Source of the DNA: Rheinheimera baltica DSM 14885
GTDB lineage: Bacteria; Pseudomonadota; Gammaproteobacteria; Enterobacterales; Alteromonadaceae
Assembly (NCBI RefSeq): GCF_000425345.1
Contig: NZ_AUDG01000012.1
Coordinates: 24,487 to 88,486 of the forward strand
Reading direction: 5' to 3'
Length of the DNA: 64,000 nucleotides
Shown here: positions 20,685 through 32,072 of the stretch, piece by piece
Layout: each line of letters begins with the position of its first letter
Position numbering within the stretch: the first letter of the stretch is position 1
Translations under genes and position numbers: made by a program
The notes under the pieces: model-generated
What the model was told of the DNA's origin: nothing
Database searches by the model: none
Seen by the model: only the letters and a program-made list of their open reading frames with translations

Positions 20685-21461
20685 GTGCCAGATAATATTA
20701 CCCGACTGTTAGGCATTATGAGCCGCCTGCGCGACCCGCAAACCGGCTGTCCGTGGGATTTAAAACAAAGCTACGCCAGCATAGTACCGTACACGCTGGA
20801 AGAAGCGTATGAAGTTGCGGACGCTATTGCACGTGAGAACTTTGACGAGTTAAAAGACGAGTTGGGTGACTTGCTGTTTCAGGTGGTGTTTTATGCGCAA
20901 ATTGCAAAAGAAGAAGGGCGGTTTGAGTTTGATGATTGCGCTGCGGCGATTTGCGATAAATTAGAGCGGCGTCATCCCCATGTGTTTGGTGATGTTAGCG
21001 CCGATGACGCTGAGACCGTTTTAATGAATTGGGAAGCGCTTAAAAGTGTCGAGCGTAAAGATGTGGGGCAGCACAGTGTGCTGGATAATATCCCCCAGGC
21101 TATGCCCGCATTAAGTCGGGCGTATAAGTTACAAAAGCGCTGCGCCAACGTAGGCTTTGATTGGCCCAATGTGGAAGGCTGTTGGGACAAAGTAAAAGAA
21201 GAAATCATCGAAGTAGAACAAACCCAACCAGGCAGTCCTGAGCTGACCGAGGAGTTGGGGGATTTGATGTTTGCCTTGGTTAACGTGTTACGAAAGCACA
21301 AACTTGATCCAGAAGCCGTACTGCGCGCGGCAAATACCAAGTTTGAAATGCGTTTTCGTGGTGTAGAGCAAGCGCTGGCAGCGCAAGGGAAAAGCCCAGA
21401 GCAAAGCAACCTGGATGAAATGGAAGCACTGTGGCAGCAGGTTAAACGGCGTAAGAACTGA
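20685..21461 (+). CDS. mazG: Nucleoside triphosphate pyrophosphohydrolase MazG
   Basis: MazG hydrolyses nucleoside triphosphates to monophosphates and lowers ppGpp effects in Escherichia coli. The 258-residue protein starts with GTG at 20685 behind GAGATTAAG and has two tandem MazG folds, each with the acidic helix: LEEAYEVADAI with ELGDLLFQ in the first, and ELTEELGDLMFALV in the second. It directly follows relA. Confidence 0.94.
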   Translation: MPDNITRLLGIMSRLRDPQTGCPWDLKQSYASIVPYTLEEAYEVADAIARENFDELKDELGDLLFQVVFYAQIAKEEGRFEFDDCAAAICDKLERRHPHVFGDVSADDAETVLMNWEALKSVERKDVGQHSVLDNIPQAMPALSRAYKLQKRCANVGFDWPNVEGCWDKVKEEIIEVEQTQPGSPELTEELGDLMFALVNVLRKHKLDPEAVLRAANTKFEMRFRGVEQALAAQGKSPEQSNLDEMEALWQQVKRRKN

Positions 21462-21598
21462 AGCAACCTGGCTGCTAACAATCTCTTACCTATCTTTGAA
21501 CATTGGCTGACATATATCTGTTAGTCGATGATCGGGTAGTTATAGAACGCGGTAAAACAGCTTTCTTGGATTAAATTTCATTGCTGCTCAGCTTTACA

Positions 21599-21627
21599 TT
21601 GAGTGGCTGCGCAGGCTTTGCTATAAT
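21599..21627 (+). promoter_or_regulatory. Candidate sigma-70 promoter of pyrG
   Basis: TTGAGT (21599-21604) and a perfect TATAAT (21622-21627) are separated by 17 bases, about 120 bases upstream of pyrG. This sits in the longest gene-free stretch of the window (21462-21746). The remaining sequence between it and pyrG is a pyrimidine-rich leader in which I see no strong hairpin. Confidence 0.6.
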
Positions 21628-21728
21628 TTTCTCCCGTCCTGATACCAATTCTACAACAGTCTTTTCTTCCCTGTGTACTGCACTGGGTGATTGCTGTTTT
21701 TAGTGTTTGGTATTCATCTATTGATTAA

Positions 21729-23384
<1,656 letters not shown>

Positions 23385-23391
23385 CTTTGCT

Positions 23392-23420
23392 AAGCCGTGC
23401 TACCTTGCACGGCTTTTTTC
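23392..23420 (+). terminator. Rho-independent terminator after pyrG
   Basis: A perfect 9-bp stem, AAGCCGTGC with GCACGGCTT, encloses a 6-base loop and is followed by a run of T. It lies 7 bases after the pyrG stop and about 23 bases before eno. Confidence 0.9.
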
Positions 23421-23427
23421 GTTTTAA

Positions 23428-24735
<1,308 letters not shown>

Positions 24736-24752
24736 TCACTGACGTTTGCTCA

Positions 24753-24785
24753 AACAACGCCACCTTCAGGTGGCGTTGTTGTTTT
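24753..24785 (+). terminator. Rho-independent terminator after eno
   Basis: A perfect 12-bp stem (AACAACGCCACC with its complement) closes on a TTCA tetraloop and is followed by GTTTT. It separates eno from the accessory genes that follow; the next 155 bases up to 24940 show no further clear element. Confidence 0.9.
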
Positions 24786-24940
24786 AAGCACATCGAAGCC
24801 GTCATATCGCTACAGGTTTTTGCGATACTTTTGTGCTTACTTTGCGTTATACAAAGCCTCATCTTTTAGCCAATTTGTCATGCTGCTGAAATCTTTCGTT
24901 TTTACACTCTACCCACCTGAACTTTTAGCAGATAGTAACC

Positions 24941-26611
24941 GTGACTAACGATTTGCAGGATCCAACCAAGGCGCTGCTACAGCAATTAGCCCAATTGTGT
25001 AAAACGCAGTTTGATATCACTATTTCTGCCAGCAAGATGCAGGCAGATGTTGCTTATCGCAACTTGGTGTTGCAAGAATTATCACAGCTGCAGCAACCTG
25101 ATCTGGATGCTGTACTACAGCAGTTACAGCAAGAATTTCAACGTTCGACACCAATAGATGAACCTATCAGCCGACAGGCTAACTGGCGTCAGCCGCTGCT
25201 GGCGGGTGTTGTTGCTCTGGCAATACTGACGATAATGGGCGGCGTTTGGTGGTTTAACAGCACCCAACCCTCTGCTGCACCTATGCCACAAGCGGCTGTG
25301 CAAAATACGGCGATGCCTGCCACAGCGAGTGTCGAGGCAGATGAACCGAAGCAAACTGAAGCGGAACCGCTGTTTCGACTTCATGGCTCGAATACCGTCG
25401 GGGAAAAACTGGCACCGGCGCTGTTGCAGGCATTTTTGCAACAGCAAGATGCACAGGCACTTAATTGGCAACAGGGGCAGGCTGCGGTAGAGCGTCGCTT
25501 AGATTTCACCTTAGCTAATCGTCCGGGGGCTGTGCAATTACATGCTCATGGTTCCAGTACGGCATTTAAAGATTTAGCGGTAGGTAAGGCTGACATAGGT
25601 ATGTCATCCAGACGCATTACCCCTGCAGAGGTGGAAAAGTTAAAACCACAGCATGGTGATTTAAGCAAAATTGGCAATGAACACATTGTCGCGCTGGATG
25701 GGCTTGCAGTGATTGTTAATCAGAACAATACCTTAAAAGCGATATCTACTGAAATGCTTGCCAAAATCTTCTCTGGCGAAGTAAGCCGTTGGTCGCAGTT
25801 AGGCGGCGCAGAGCAGCCTATTACGTTATATGCCCGGGATGATCAATCCGGTACGTTTGACACCTTTAAGGCATTGGTATTGGCAAAGCATGGCAAAACG
25901 CTAAGCCCCCAAGCTCAGCGGTTTGAATCCAGTTCGGCGTTGTCTGCAAGAGTATCAGAGGATGAAAATGGTATCGGCTTTATTGGCTTAAATTACATTT
26001 CGTTTAATAAAGCGCTGGCGATATCGGCAGGTGCTGATAGCACACCGATATATCCAACCCGCTTTACTATTAGCACTGAAGACTATGCGCTGTCGCGGCG
26101 GTTATATCTGTATACGCCAACGGCAGCATCACAAACGGTTAAAGATTTTGCCCGTTTTGCCATCTCTGATGAAGGCCAGCAGTTGGTAGATCAAGCCGGG
26201 CTAATTTCACAAAATATTCGGGTAGAACAGGTTTATCCTATTAACGACGCCCCTGCTAGCTACAACCAATACGCCCAAAAAGGCCAGCGCTTGTCGCTGA
26301 ATTTTCGCTTTAGTTATGGCGACAATGAGCTGGATAACAAAGGCAAGCGTGACTTACAGCGTTTAGTGCATTTTATGGAAAGTAATGCCGGTCGGCGCTT
26401 GGTGCTGATGGGCTTCTCTGACGCCGTGGGGGCAGTAGCTAAAAATGCTGAGCTGGCGTTAAAGCGAGCCAAGGCAGTAGAACGTGAGTTAACCGCCAGA
26501 GGTATTCCGGTGATGGCGGTAGAATCCTACGGCGAGATGCTACCCGTTGCCAACAATGACACCGATAGCGGTCGCGAGCGTAATCGGCGGGTTGAAGTCT
26601 GGGTAATTTAA
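24941..26611 (+). CDS. Phosphate-type substrate-binding / OmpA fusion protein
   Basis: The 556-residue product starts with GTG at 24941. It has an N-terminal cytoplasmic region (1-85), one membrane helix (about 88-108), a PstS-like periplasmic binding domain (about 145-415, with GSNTVGEKLAPALL, HGSSTAFKDLAVGKADIGM and ARDDQSGTFDTFKALV) and a C-terminal OmpA peptidoglycan-binding domain (about 440-556, with GFSDAVGAVAKNAELALKRA and NRRVEVWVI). The domains imply a protein anchored in the inner membrane that can bind an anion such as phosphate and touch the cell wall. No ABC transporter gene is nearby, so a sensory or structural role is more likely than uptake; this is inference. Confidence 0.85.
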   Translation: MTNDLQDPTKALLQQLAQLCKTQFDITISASKMQADVAYRNLVLQELSQLQQPDLDAVLQQLQQEFQRSTPIDEPISRQANWRQPLLAGVVALAILTIMGGVWWFNSTQPSAAPMPQAAVQNTAMPATASVEADEPKQTEAEPLFRLHGSNTVGEKLAPALLQAFLQQQDAQALNWQQGQAAVERRLDFTLANRPGAVQLHAHGSSTAFKDLAVGKADIGMSSRRITPAEVEKLKPQHGDLSKIGNEHIVALDGLAVIVNQNNTLKAISTEMLAKIFSGEVSRWSQLGGAEQPITLYARDDQSGTFDTFKALVLAKHGKTLSPQAQRFESSSALSARVSEDENGIGFIGLNYISFNKALAISAGADSTPIYPTRFTISTEDYALSRRLYLYTPTAASQTVKDFARFAISDEGQQLVDQAGLISQNIRVEQVYPINDAPASYNQYAQKGQRLSLNFRFSYGDNELDNKGKRDLQRLVHFMESNAGRRLVLMGFSDAVGAVAKNAELALKRAKAVERELTARGIPVMAVESYGEMLPVANNDTDSGRERNRRVEVWVI

Positions 26612-26636
26612 CCTTAAACGTTAAGAGAGAAATGCT

Positions 26637-27281
26637 ATGTTTCGTATTCTGAACGATGTAACCAACTTACAGCTGGTGTTTGCAAATTACAGTGCTGCGG
26701 AAGCGCTTAAAGTACAGCATAATATTCGCGCTGTAACGGCAACTCTGCGTATTCCTGGTGCGGAACTCCTGCGGCAGATGCGTGCTGAGGGCCTGGATAT
26801 TACAGAGTTTGATACCGTGCCAGCTACTATTTGCTCAGCACCACTGGATTGCTCTGAGACAGTGTTGCGTAGTCATTTACGCACACTGTTTTTGTCCCAG
26901 CAGAAGCTTGAGACCGCTTTACAGGGGCTTAGCCTGACACAACGGGTTACTGTTCGAGATCAGCTTGAGTTTGCCAGCAGTTCGCTGCGCTTACCTTCTG
27001 AACAGCTATTGCAACGCATGGCGGAACAAGGCTTAACATTAGATAAGTTGGGTTTAGGCCAGAGCGCGGGCCAGGATAAAATATCAGCTATACGTCAGCG
27101 TCTGGCAGGTGCGTTAGCGCCAGCAGCAGAGGCGGATAAAGTCGCGCAAGTAAAACAGCGCTTAACGGCATTAAATGGAGCCATTGATTTGGCGGAGGAA
27201 GATGTAAACGCAGCGACGCGTAGTTTTAATGTGGTCAATTTAGAGCAAGCTCAGGCCCGGGTAGCTAATAGCCGGCGCTAA
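26637..27281 (+). CDS. Unknown protein with two internal helical repeats
   Basis: I do not recognise this 214-residue protein. It has no signal peptide or membrane helix and seems helical and cytoplasmic. Two copies of a roughly 30-residue unit are visible at about 26-55 and 106-135, sharing the pattern L-R-I/L-P-x-x-x-L-L-x-x-M-x-x-x-G-L. A third helical region (150-214) is rich in Ala, Gln and Arg. It starts 25 bases after the substrate-binding/OmpA gene, behind AGAGA, so the two are probably co-transcribed. Confidence 0.75.
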   Translation: MFRILNDVTNLQLVFANYSAAEALKVQHNIRAVTATLRIPGAELLRQMRAEGLDITEFDTVPATICSAPLDCSETVLRSHLRTLFLSQQKLETALQGLSLTQRVTVRDQLEFASSSLRLPSEQLLQRMAEQGLTLDKLGLGQSAGQDKISAIRQRLAGALAPAAEADKVAQVKQRLTALNGAIDLAEEDVNAATRSFNVVNLEQAQARVANSRR

Positions 27282-27407
27282 GGCGAATTACTACTGCATC
27301 CTGTCATAATTTAGTCATGGTAACGCCTTATCATTGCCAGTTGTTAGGATGACAACACGAATGCCACGGACGGTGCTGGCATCCATGGTATTTATCAGGC
27401 TAATCTT

Positions 27408-29195
27408 GTGGGACTAAGTGATTTTCACCGTAATGAATTGCTGCGCATTATCCAGCATAAGCTACTGACCCCGCTGTTTCAGCCGTTGGTGACGCTATCA
27501 GATGGCAAAATTTGGGGCTATGAAGCCCTGATACGAGGACCGTCGGACAGCGCATTGCACTCACCTATATTGCTATTTAAAACGGCTCAGGTCTATGGCC
27601 TGCTTGAGCCGCTAGAGTTACTGTGCCGACAACTTAGTATTAATGCGTTTGCCGCAGCTGCAGTAGATGGGTTGCTTTTTTTGAATGTTAACCCCTTACT
27701 GTTACTTACATCTGACCATCCGTCTGGGCTAACGAAACGTTTTATTCAACAAGCGGGTTTACAGCCGGAACGTATTGTCATTGAGTTATCTGAGCAGTTT
27801 CAGGTAGAGGATACTGACCTGTTTATCAGTGCGGTTAAGCATTACCGGGAGTTTGGCTTTAAAATTGCGATAGACGATTTGGGCAGCGGCTTCTCCGGCC
27901 TTAAACTCTGGTCTGAATTGCAACCAGATATTGTTAAAATAGACCGCTACTTTATTGACCAGCTGCATCGTGATCCTATCAAAAAAGCCTTCGTAAAAAA
28001 TATTATCGAAATAGCTAAAAATACTGGTTCAAGCATCGTTGCCGAAGGCATTGAAACCAGTGAGGAGCTGATAACCTGTAAAGAATTAGGCGCCGATTCC
28101 GGCCAGGGATATTTGCTGGGGCGGCCGGAAGTGGAGTGTCGTGATGTTTCAGCAAACGCGGCGCAATTGCTCCGAATTGAAAAAGGTCTGTCGTTAAACG
28201 AATCACTTGAACCTGTTATTAGCCTTGTCGCGGCGGTTATTGCACATACCCCAGCGTTGCAGGTTGCAGCAATGTTTAACAAAGATAAAAACTTAGCCTG
28301 TGTCGCTGTGGTAGATGAACAGCAGCGGCCGGTTGGTCTTGTTAGCAAAGGCATGATAAACGAGCGCTTTTCTCATCAATTTGGCCGGGCGCTATACGAA
28401 AAGAAAGCCATTAAGCATTGTATGGAGCAATCACCGGTTGTGGTTGAACGCAAGTTATCGATGGACAGCGTTAGTACGATTTTAACCACCGGCGAAAATC
28501 AAGACGCTAGCCTGTACTTTATTGTGACGGATAACGGCAAGTATTATGGCTTGGGTTCAGTTCGTAAAGTACTGCGCCAGATCAGTGAGCATAAAATTCA
28601 GCTGGCGCGCTATGCTAACCCGCTAACCTTATTACCCGGCAACGTACCCATAAATACTCAGATTGATAAACTGTTGGCACAAAATGAGCCATTTACCATT
28701 GCTTATATTGATATCGATAACTTTAAACCTTACAACGACCAGTATGGTTACAGTAAAGGTGATTTGGTGATAGAGCTGCTGGCGCAAATTATACAAGCGG
28801 AGACCAATAGCAGCGGTGATTTTGTTGGTCATATTGGCGGTGATGATTTTATTGTCCTGTTTAGCGGCGACAACGCTGAAGCCGCAGCTGAACGCATTAG
28901 TCAGCATTTTGAACAGCGAATTAAATATTATTATTTGCCTGAACATTCGGCTCAGGGCGGTTTCAGCGCCATGGATAGGTTGGGCGCCGCGTCGTTTTAT
29001 CCCCTAATTACGCTGTCCATTGGTTTAGCCATGCCTGATACCGCATTATGTCGCAGCCATCATGACGTTTCTGATTTGGCATCTGCGGCAAAGCAGCAAG
29101 CCAAGAAACAGACCGGTAACAGTGTGTTTATCAATAAAAGGCGGGTACCTGAAACTCTGGCAGAAGGGCGATCACTTCAGCTTAATATCGGTTAA
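27408..29195 (+). CDS. EAL-CBS-GGDEF cyclic-di-GMP protein
   Basis: The 595-residue protein starts at GTG 27408. Domain order is EAL (about 15-245), a CBS pair (about 260-395) and GGDEF (about 405-580), the reverse of the usual GGDEF-EAL order. The EAL part looks catalytically complete: EALIRGP, ELSEQ, DDLGSGFSGL, VKIDRYF and VAEGIET. The GGDEF part keeps DIDNFKPYND but has GGDDF at the active loop and no RxxD inhibitory site. It probably hydrolyses cyclic di-GMP, with the CBS pair as a nucleotide sensor. Whether the GGDDF half makes cyclic di-GMP or only binds GTP is open. Its end overlaps the convergent DUF1569-like gene by 24 bases. Confidence 0.9.
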   Translation: MGLSDFHRNELLRIIQHKLLTPLFQPLVTLSDGKIWGYEALIRGPSDSALHSPILLFKTAQVYGLLEPLELLCRQLSINAFAAAAVDGLLFLNVNPLLLLTSDHPSGLTKRFIQQAGLQPERIVIELSEQFQVEDTDLFISAVKHYREFGFKIAIDDLGSGFSGLKLWSELQPDIVKIDRYFIDQLHRDPIKKAFVKNIIEIAKNTGSSIVAEGIETSEELITCKELGADSGQGYLLGRPEVECRDVSANAAQLLRIEKGLSLNESLEPVISLVAAVIAHTPALQVAAMFNKDKNLACVAVVDEQQRPVGLVSKGMINERFSHQFGRALYEKKAIKHCMEQSPVVVERKLSMDSVSTILTTGENQDASLYFIVTDNGKYYGLGSVRKVLRQISEHKIQLARYANPLTLLPGNVPINTQIDKLLAQNEPFTIAYIDIDNFKPYNDQYGYSKGDLVIELLAQIIQAETNSSGDFVGHIGGDDFIVLFSGDNAEAAAERISQHFEQRIKYYYLPEHSAQGGFSAMDRLGAASFYPLITLSIGLAMPDTALCRSHHDVSDLASAAKQQAKKQTGNSVFINKRRVPETLAEGRSLQLNIG

Positions 29196-29690
29196 ATGGT
29201 TTTGAATATGCAGGTAATGCGCACTGTAATATTGCGCTTTTGTCAGATTGCCATAGGCGAAGTGCGGTGCTAAATCGCCTTGCCAGGCAATAAATTGTTC
29301 AATTTCGCTGACAACCTCTGCCATGGCGACATCGGCTGGTAAGTGATTTACTAACAGCGGTGCGCCCGGAATAGGTTCATCCAGTGGGTGTGTCATGCTG
29401 CCTGCAGCAGAGAATAGATTCAGCGCGACATTGCCTGCCGTGTGCTGAAACAGTGCCGACTTTGCCTGTGGATAGCCCAGGCGCGAGTAACGGATACTCT
29501 GTGCTAAATGCTGCAAAATGCTGCTAACATTCCAAGCCCCGTGGCTGGTGAGCTTATCCGCGGGCAGACGTTTTAACTGCATCAGTAACTCATCTAACGG
29601 ATAATGCCGTGCCATGGCAACGGTTTTTACACCAAAGGTTAGGGTTAAGGGGGCTGCCAAAGTCCAGATTAAGAATTTACGTCGGTTCAT
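29172..29690 (-). CDS. DUF1569-like exported protein
   Basis: The 172-residue protein begins MNRRKFLIWTLAAPLTLTFG, a twin-arginine-like or Sec signal, followed by a helical domain resembling DUF1569 of the DinB-like four-helix bundles (HGAWNVSSILQHLAQSI and a late HYLHIQNHL). His residues at these positions are metal ligands in the DinB superfamily, but no function is known for this family. It converges on the EAL-CBS-GGDEF gene with a 24-base overlap of the ends. Confidence 0.7.
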   Translation of the reverse strand: MNRRKFLIWTLAAPLTLTFGVKTVAMARHYPLDELLMQLKRLPADKLTSHGAWNVSSILQHLAQSIRYSRLGYPQAKSALFQHTAGNVALNLFSAAGSMTHPLDEPIPGAPLLVNHLPADVAMAEVVSEIEQFIAWQGDLAPHFAYGNLTKAQYYSAHYLHIQNHLTDIKLK

Positions 29691-29866
29691 AGTTTAAGGT
29701 GTTCATTGACTTCATGTAGTGGCTGATACTCTAGCAGGATACTGGCATTAAATGCGATACCTCACCCGCACTAGGAGGGGGTAATTTGTTGTTACTGAGC
29801 AATAAAACTGCACTGACAAAGGGGTTTTCGCTTTGCAAACGTCAGCCAATTGGCTAACATCTTGCC

Positions 29867-30520
29867 ATGATTGATACAAGCAGTAACCAACCCCACTTCT
29901 GGCAAGTATCCAGAGACAACCAAACTTATACCGAGCTTTGCAATGCTTTGTATGAGAGAGAGTTGTTACGCCTGTCACAATTAACGACCGAACAGTTACT
30001 TAGGCTGCCCAACAGGCTGGCCAGTTTGCCATTTTATATTCGCCGTGCGGCCAGTAATATTTTGCAGCAGCAGAGCGCGTTAGCGCTGGATAGCCTGAAT
30101 GCATCCTGGTATTACAAACAAGCAGCAAGTTGCCCTGCGCGTCGGCAACAGGCCGATCCAATTGATGCTTTTTACCATAAATATGCGAAACCAGGCTTAA
30201 TAGTACCACTGTATATTACTCAGTTGACCCGGGAACAGATAGTGCTGGATAACATTGACGAAGTTGACTTCACAGGGTTGCGTTTACACTGTAATGAACA
30301 TGGCTGGTTTAGTTTTTCCGGTACTCCACTGGAGCAACACAACAGCGATAAATTTTTGCTAAAACCGATTAAGACCATTATGGCCGCCGCCTGTTGTGGC
30401 CACCAGTGGTTAAATGGCGATAAAAAGCCGCCAAGATTACTGAGCTTACGTGAATTATTGCTAGCTAGCCGGTTGAATTGGCAAAACTTTGCTAAACCGT
30501 TACCTGCTTTGACGGTGTGA
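29867..30520 (+). CDS. Unknown cytoplasmic protein
   Basis: I do not recognise this 217-residue protein. It lacks a signal peptide and membrane helix. The N-terminal half is helical with Leu/Arg-rich stretches; the middle reads as beta-rich (VPLYITQLTREQIVLDNID, WFSFSGTPL), and there is a CCGHQW segment near residue 170. It stands alone between the DUF1569-like gene, transcribed the other way, and ftsB. Codon use looks like the neighbours. The reading frame is open over its full length, which supports a real gene, but no family is assigned. Confidence 0.65.
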   Translation: MIDTSSNQPHFWQVSRDNQTYTELCNALYERELLRLSQLTTEQLLRLPNRLASLPFYIRRAASNILQQQSALALDSLNASWYYKQAASCPARRQQADPIDAFYHKYAKPGLIVPLYITQLTREQIVLDNIDEVDFTGLRLHCNEHGWFSFSGTPLEQHNSDKFLLKPIKTIMAAACCGHQWLNGDKKPPRLLSLRELLLASRLNWQNFAKPLPALTV

Positions 30521-30593
30521 TGCGCATTTTCATGCTTTGCATTCAACGGGCAAGGCTTCATAATAGTCAAAGTTTGGTTAACGAAGTTGTAAT

Positions 30594-30893
30594 ATGCGAA
30601 TACTCACCTTACTGCTAATTGCTGTGTTTGGCCTACTGCAATATCGACTGTGGTTCGGGCAGCACAGTATTGCCGATTACTTTCGCCTGCAGGATGACCT
30701 GCATAGCCAGCAAGCCAGTATTATGGAACTGGAAAAACGCAACCGAATGCTGCGCGCCGATGTTAAAGATTTACAACAAGGGTTAGAGGCTATCGAAGAG
30801 CGCGCGCGCAATGAGCTGGGCCTTATTCGCGAGGACGAAGTTTTTTTCCGCATTTTTAGCCAAAATAATCCCGATGGCAGCCGCAATGACTGA
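30594..30893 (+). CDS. ftsB: Cell division protein FtsB
   Basis: FtsB forms the FtsQLB complex that licenses septal peptidoglycan synthesis. The 99-residue bitopic protein has one N-terminal membrane helix (about 3-20, ILTLLLIAVFGLLQYRLWFG) followed by a periplasmic coiled coil (about 30-72) and the conserved ERARNELGLIREDEVFF. It overlaps ispD by 8 bases, as in many gammaproteobacteria. Confidence 0.95.
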   Translation: MRILTLLLIAVFGLLQYRLWFGQHSIADYFRLQDDLHSQQASIMELEKRNRMLRADVKDLQQGLEAIEERARNELGLIREDEVFFRIFSQNNPDGSRND

Positions 30894-31593
30894 TGCAGTT
30901 AAACGGCAAACCTTAGTTCCTGCTATTGCAGCAATAATGCCTGCCGCCGGCATTGGCAGTCGTATGCAAGCGTCGTTACCTAAGCAATATTTGCAGTTAC
31001 ATGGTAAGACTATTTTGGAACACAGTGTGGCCAAATTAAAGTCTGTACTAGCCATAGGGCCATTGTGGTTAGCTCTGGCTTCTGATGATCCCTATTACGA
31101 TACCACCCCACTGGCGCATAGCGATATCACTCGCGTCAAAGGCGGTGCTGAACGCATGCATTCGGTGCTAAATGCGCTGCATTTTATTGATGAACATCAT
31201 TTCCCCTGGGTATTAGTGCACGATGCTGCCAGACCTCTGGTACGTAAAAGCGATATTGAACATTTGATAACGCGTTGTATAACAGAGGGAGAGGGTGGCA
31301 TTCTTGCATGCCGGGTTCGCGACACCATGAAGCGCGGTGAAAGCTTTGTGGCAGAAACCGTTAGTCGTGAACATTTGTGGCATGCTCTTACCCCCCAGCT
31401 CTTTCCCACTGCGTTATTAAAAGCAGCACTGCGAGATGCCGTACAAGCAGAGGTGCATGTTACCGATGAAGCTTCAGCAATGGAGTGGGCGGGGCATAAA
31501 GTGCTACTGGTAGAGGGGCACAGCGACAATATTAAAATTACGCAGCCGGCTGACCTGGCGCTGGCGGCATTTTATCTGGAGCAGTTAACGTAA
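30886..31593 (+). CDS. ispD: 2-C-methyl-D-erythritol 4-phosphate cytidylyltransferase IspD
   Basis: IspD makes CDP-methylerythritol in the MEP isoprenoid pathway. I start at ATG 30886 (MTDAVKRQ), giving 235 residues, close to the usual size; an ATG at 30874 is also possible. The CTP-binding motif [17 protein letters not shown] and [11 protein letters not shown] are intact. The gene overlaps ftsB by 8 bases, and its stop shares a base with the ispF start. Confidence 0.95.
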   Translation: MTDAVKRQTLVPAIAAIMPAAGIGSRMQASLPKQYLQLHGKTILEHSVAKLKSVLAIGPLWLALASDDPYYDTTPLAHSDITRVKGGAERMHSVLNALHFIDEHHFPWVLVHDAARPLVRKSDIEHLITRCITEGEGGILACRVRDTMKRGESFVAETVSREHLWHALTPQLFPTALLKAALRDAVQAEVHVTDEASAMEWAGHKVLLVEGHSDNIKITQPADLALAAFYLEQLT

Positions 31594-32072
31594 TGAACAT
31601 GCGTATTGGTCATGGTTTTGATGTACATGCCTTTGGTGGCGATGATCCGCTGATATTGGGCGGGGTGAAAATAGCATACGAGCAAGGGTTGCTGGCACAT
31701 TCGGACGGTGATGTGGTTCTGCATGCGTTGGCAGATGCGTTATTAGGCGCTATAGCTGCGGGTGATATTGGCCATCATTTCCCCGATACCGATGCCAGTT
31801 TCAAAGGCATAGATAGCCGTATATTGTTGCGCAAAGTGTTTGCTGACGTGAGTGCTGCCGGGTTTAAAGTGGGTAACCTGGATATTACTATTATGGCGCA
31901 AGCACCCAAAATGGCACCCCATATTAGCGCGATGCGCAGGTGCATTGCTGACGATTTAGCTTGCGAACTGACCCAGGTTAATGTCAAAGCCACCACAACA
32001 GAAAAGCTCGGCTTTGTTGGTCGCAAAGAGGGTATTGCGGTTGAAGCCGTGGTGCTGTTGGTCAGCGCATGA
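31593..32072 (+). CDS. ispF: 2-C-methyl-D-erythritol 2,4-cyclodiphosphate synthase IspF
   Basis: IspF forms the cyclic diphosphate intermediate of the MEP pathway. The 159-residue protein has the zinc ligands Asp10 and His12 in [27 protein letters not shown] and the C-terminal [15 protein letters not shown]. Start overlaps the ispD stop (TAATG) and the stop overlaps the truD start (ATGA). Confidence 0.97.
   Translation: MNMRIGHGFDVHAFGGDDPLILGGVKIAYEQGLLAHSDGDVVLHALADALLGAIAAGDIGHHFPDTDASFKGIDSRILLRKVFADVSAAGFKVGNLDITIMAQAPKMAPHISAMRRCIADDLACELTQVNVKATTTEKLGFVGRKEGIAVEAVVLLVSA

Noticed and set aside
20972..21481. 169-codon open frame antisense to mazG
   Set aside because: It mirrors a well-supported mazG gene, is Ser/Cys/Arg-rich as expected of an antisense reading, and shows no family pattern.
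24786..24940. Promoter for the OmpA-fusion gene
   Set aside because: TTGCGA and TATACA-like hexamers are present, but the spacing (about 22 bases) is too long to support a sigma-70 promoter.
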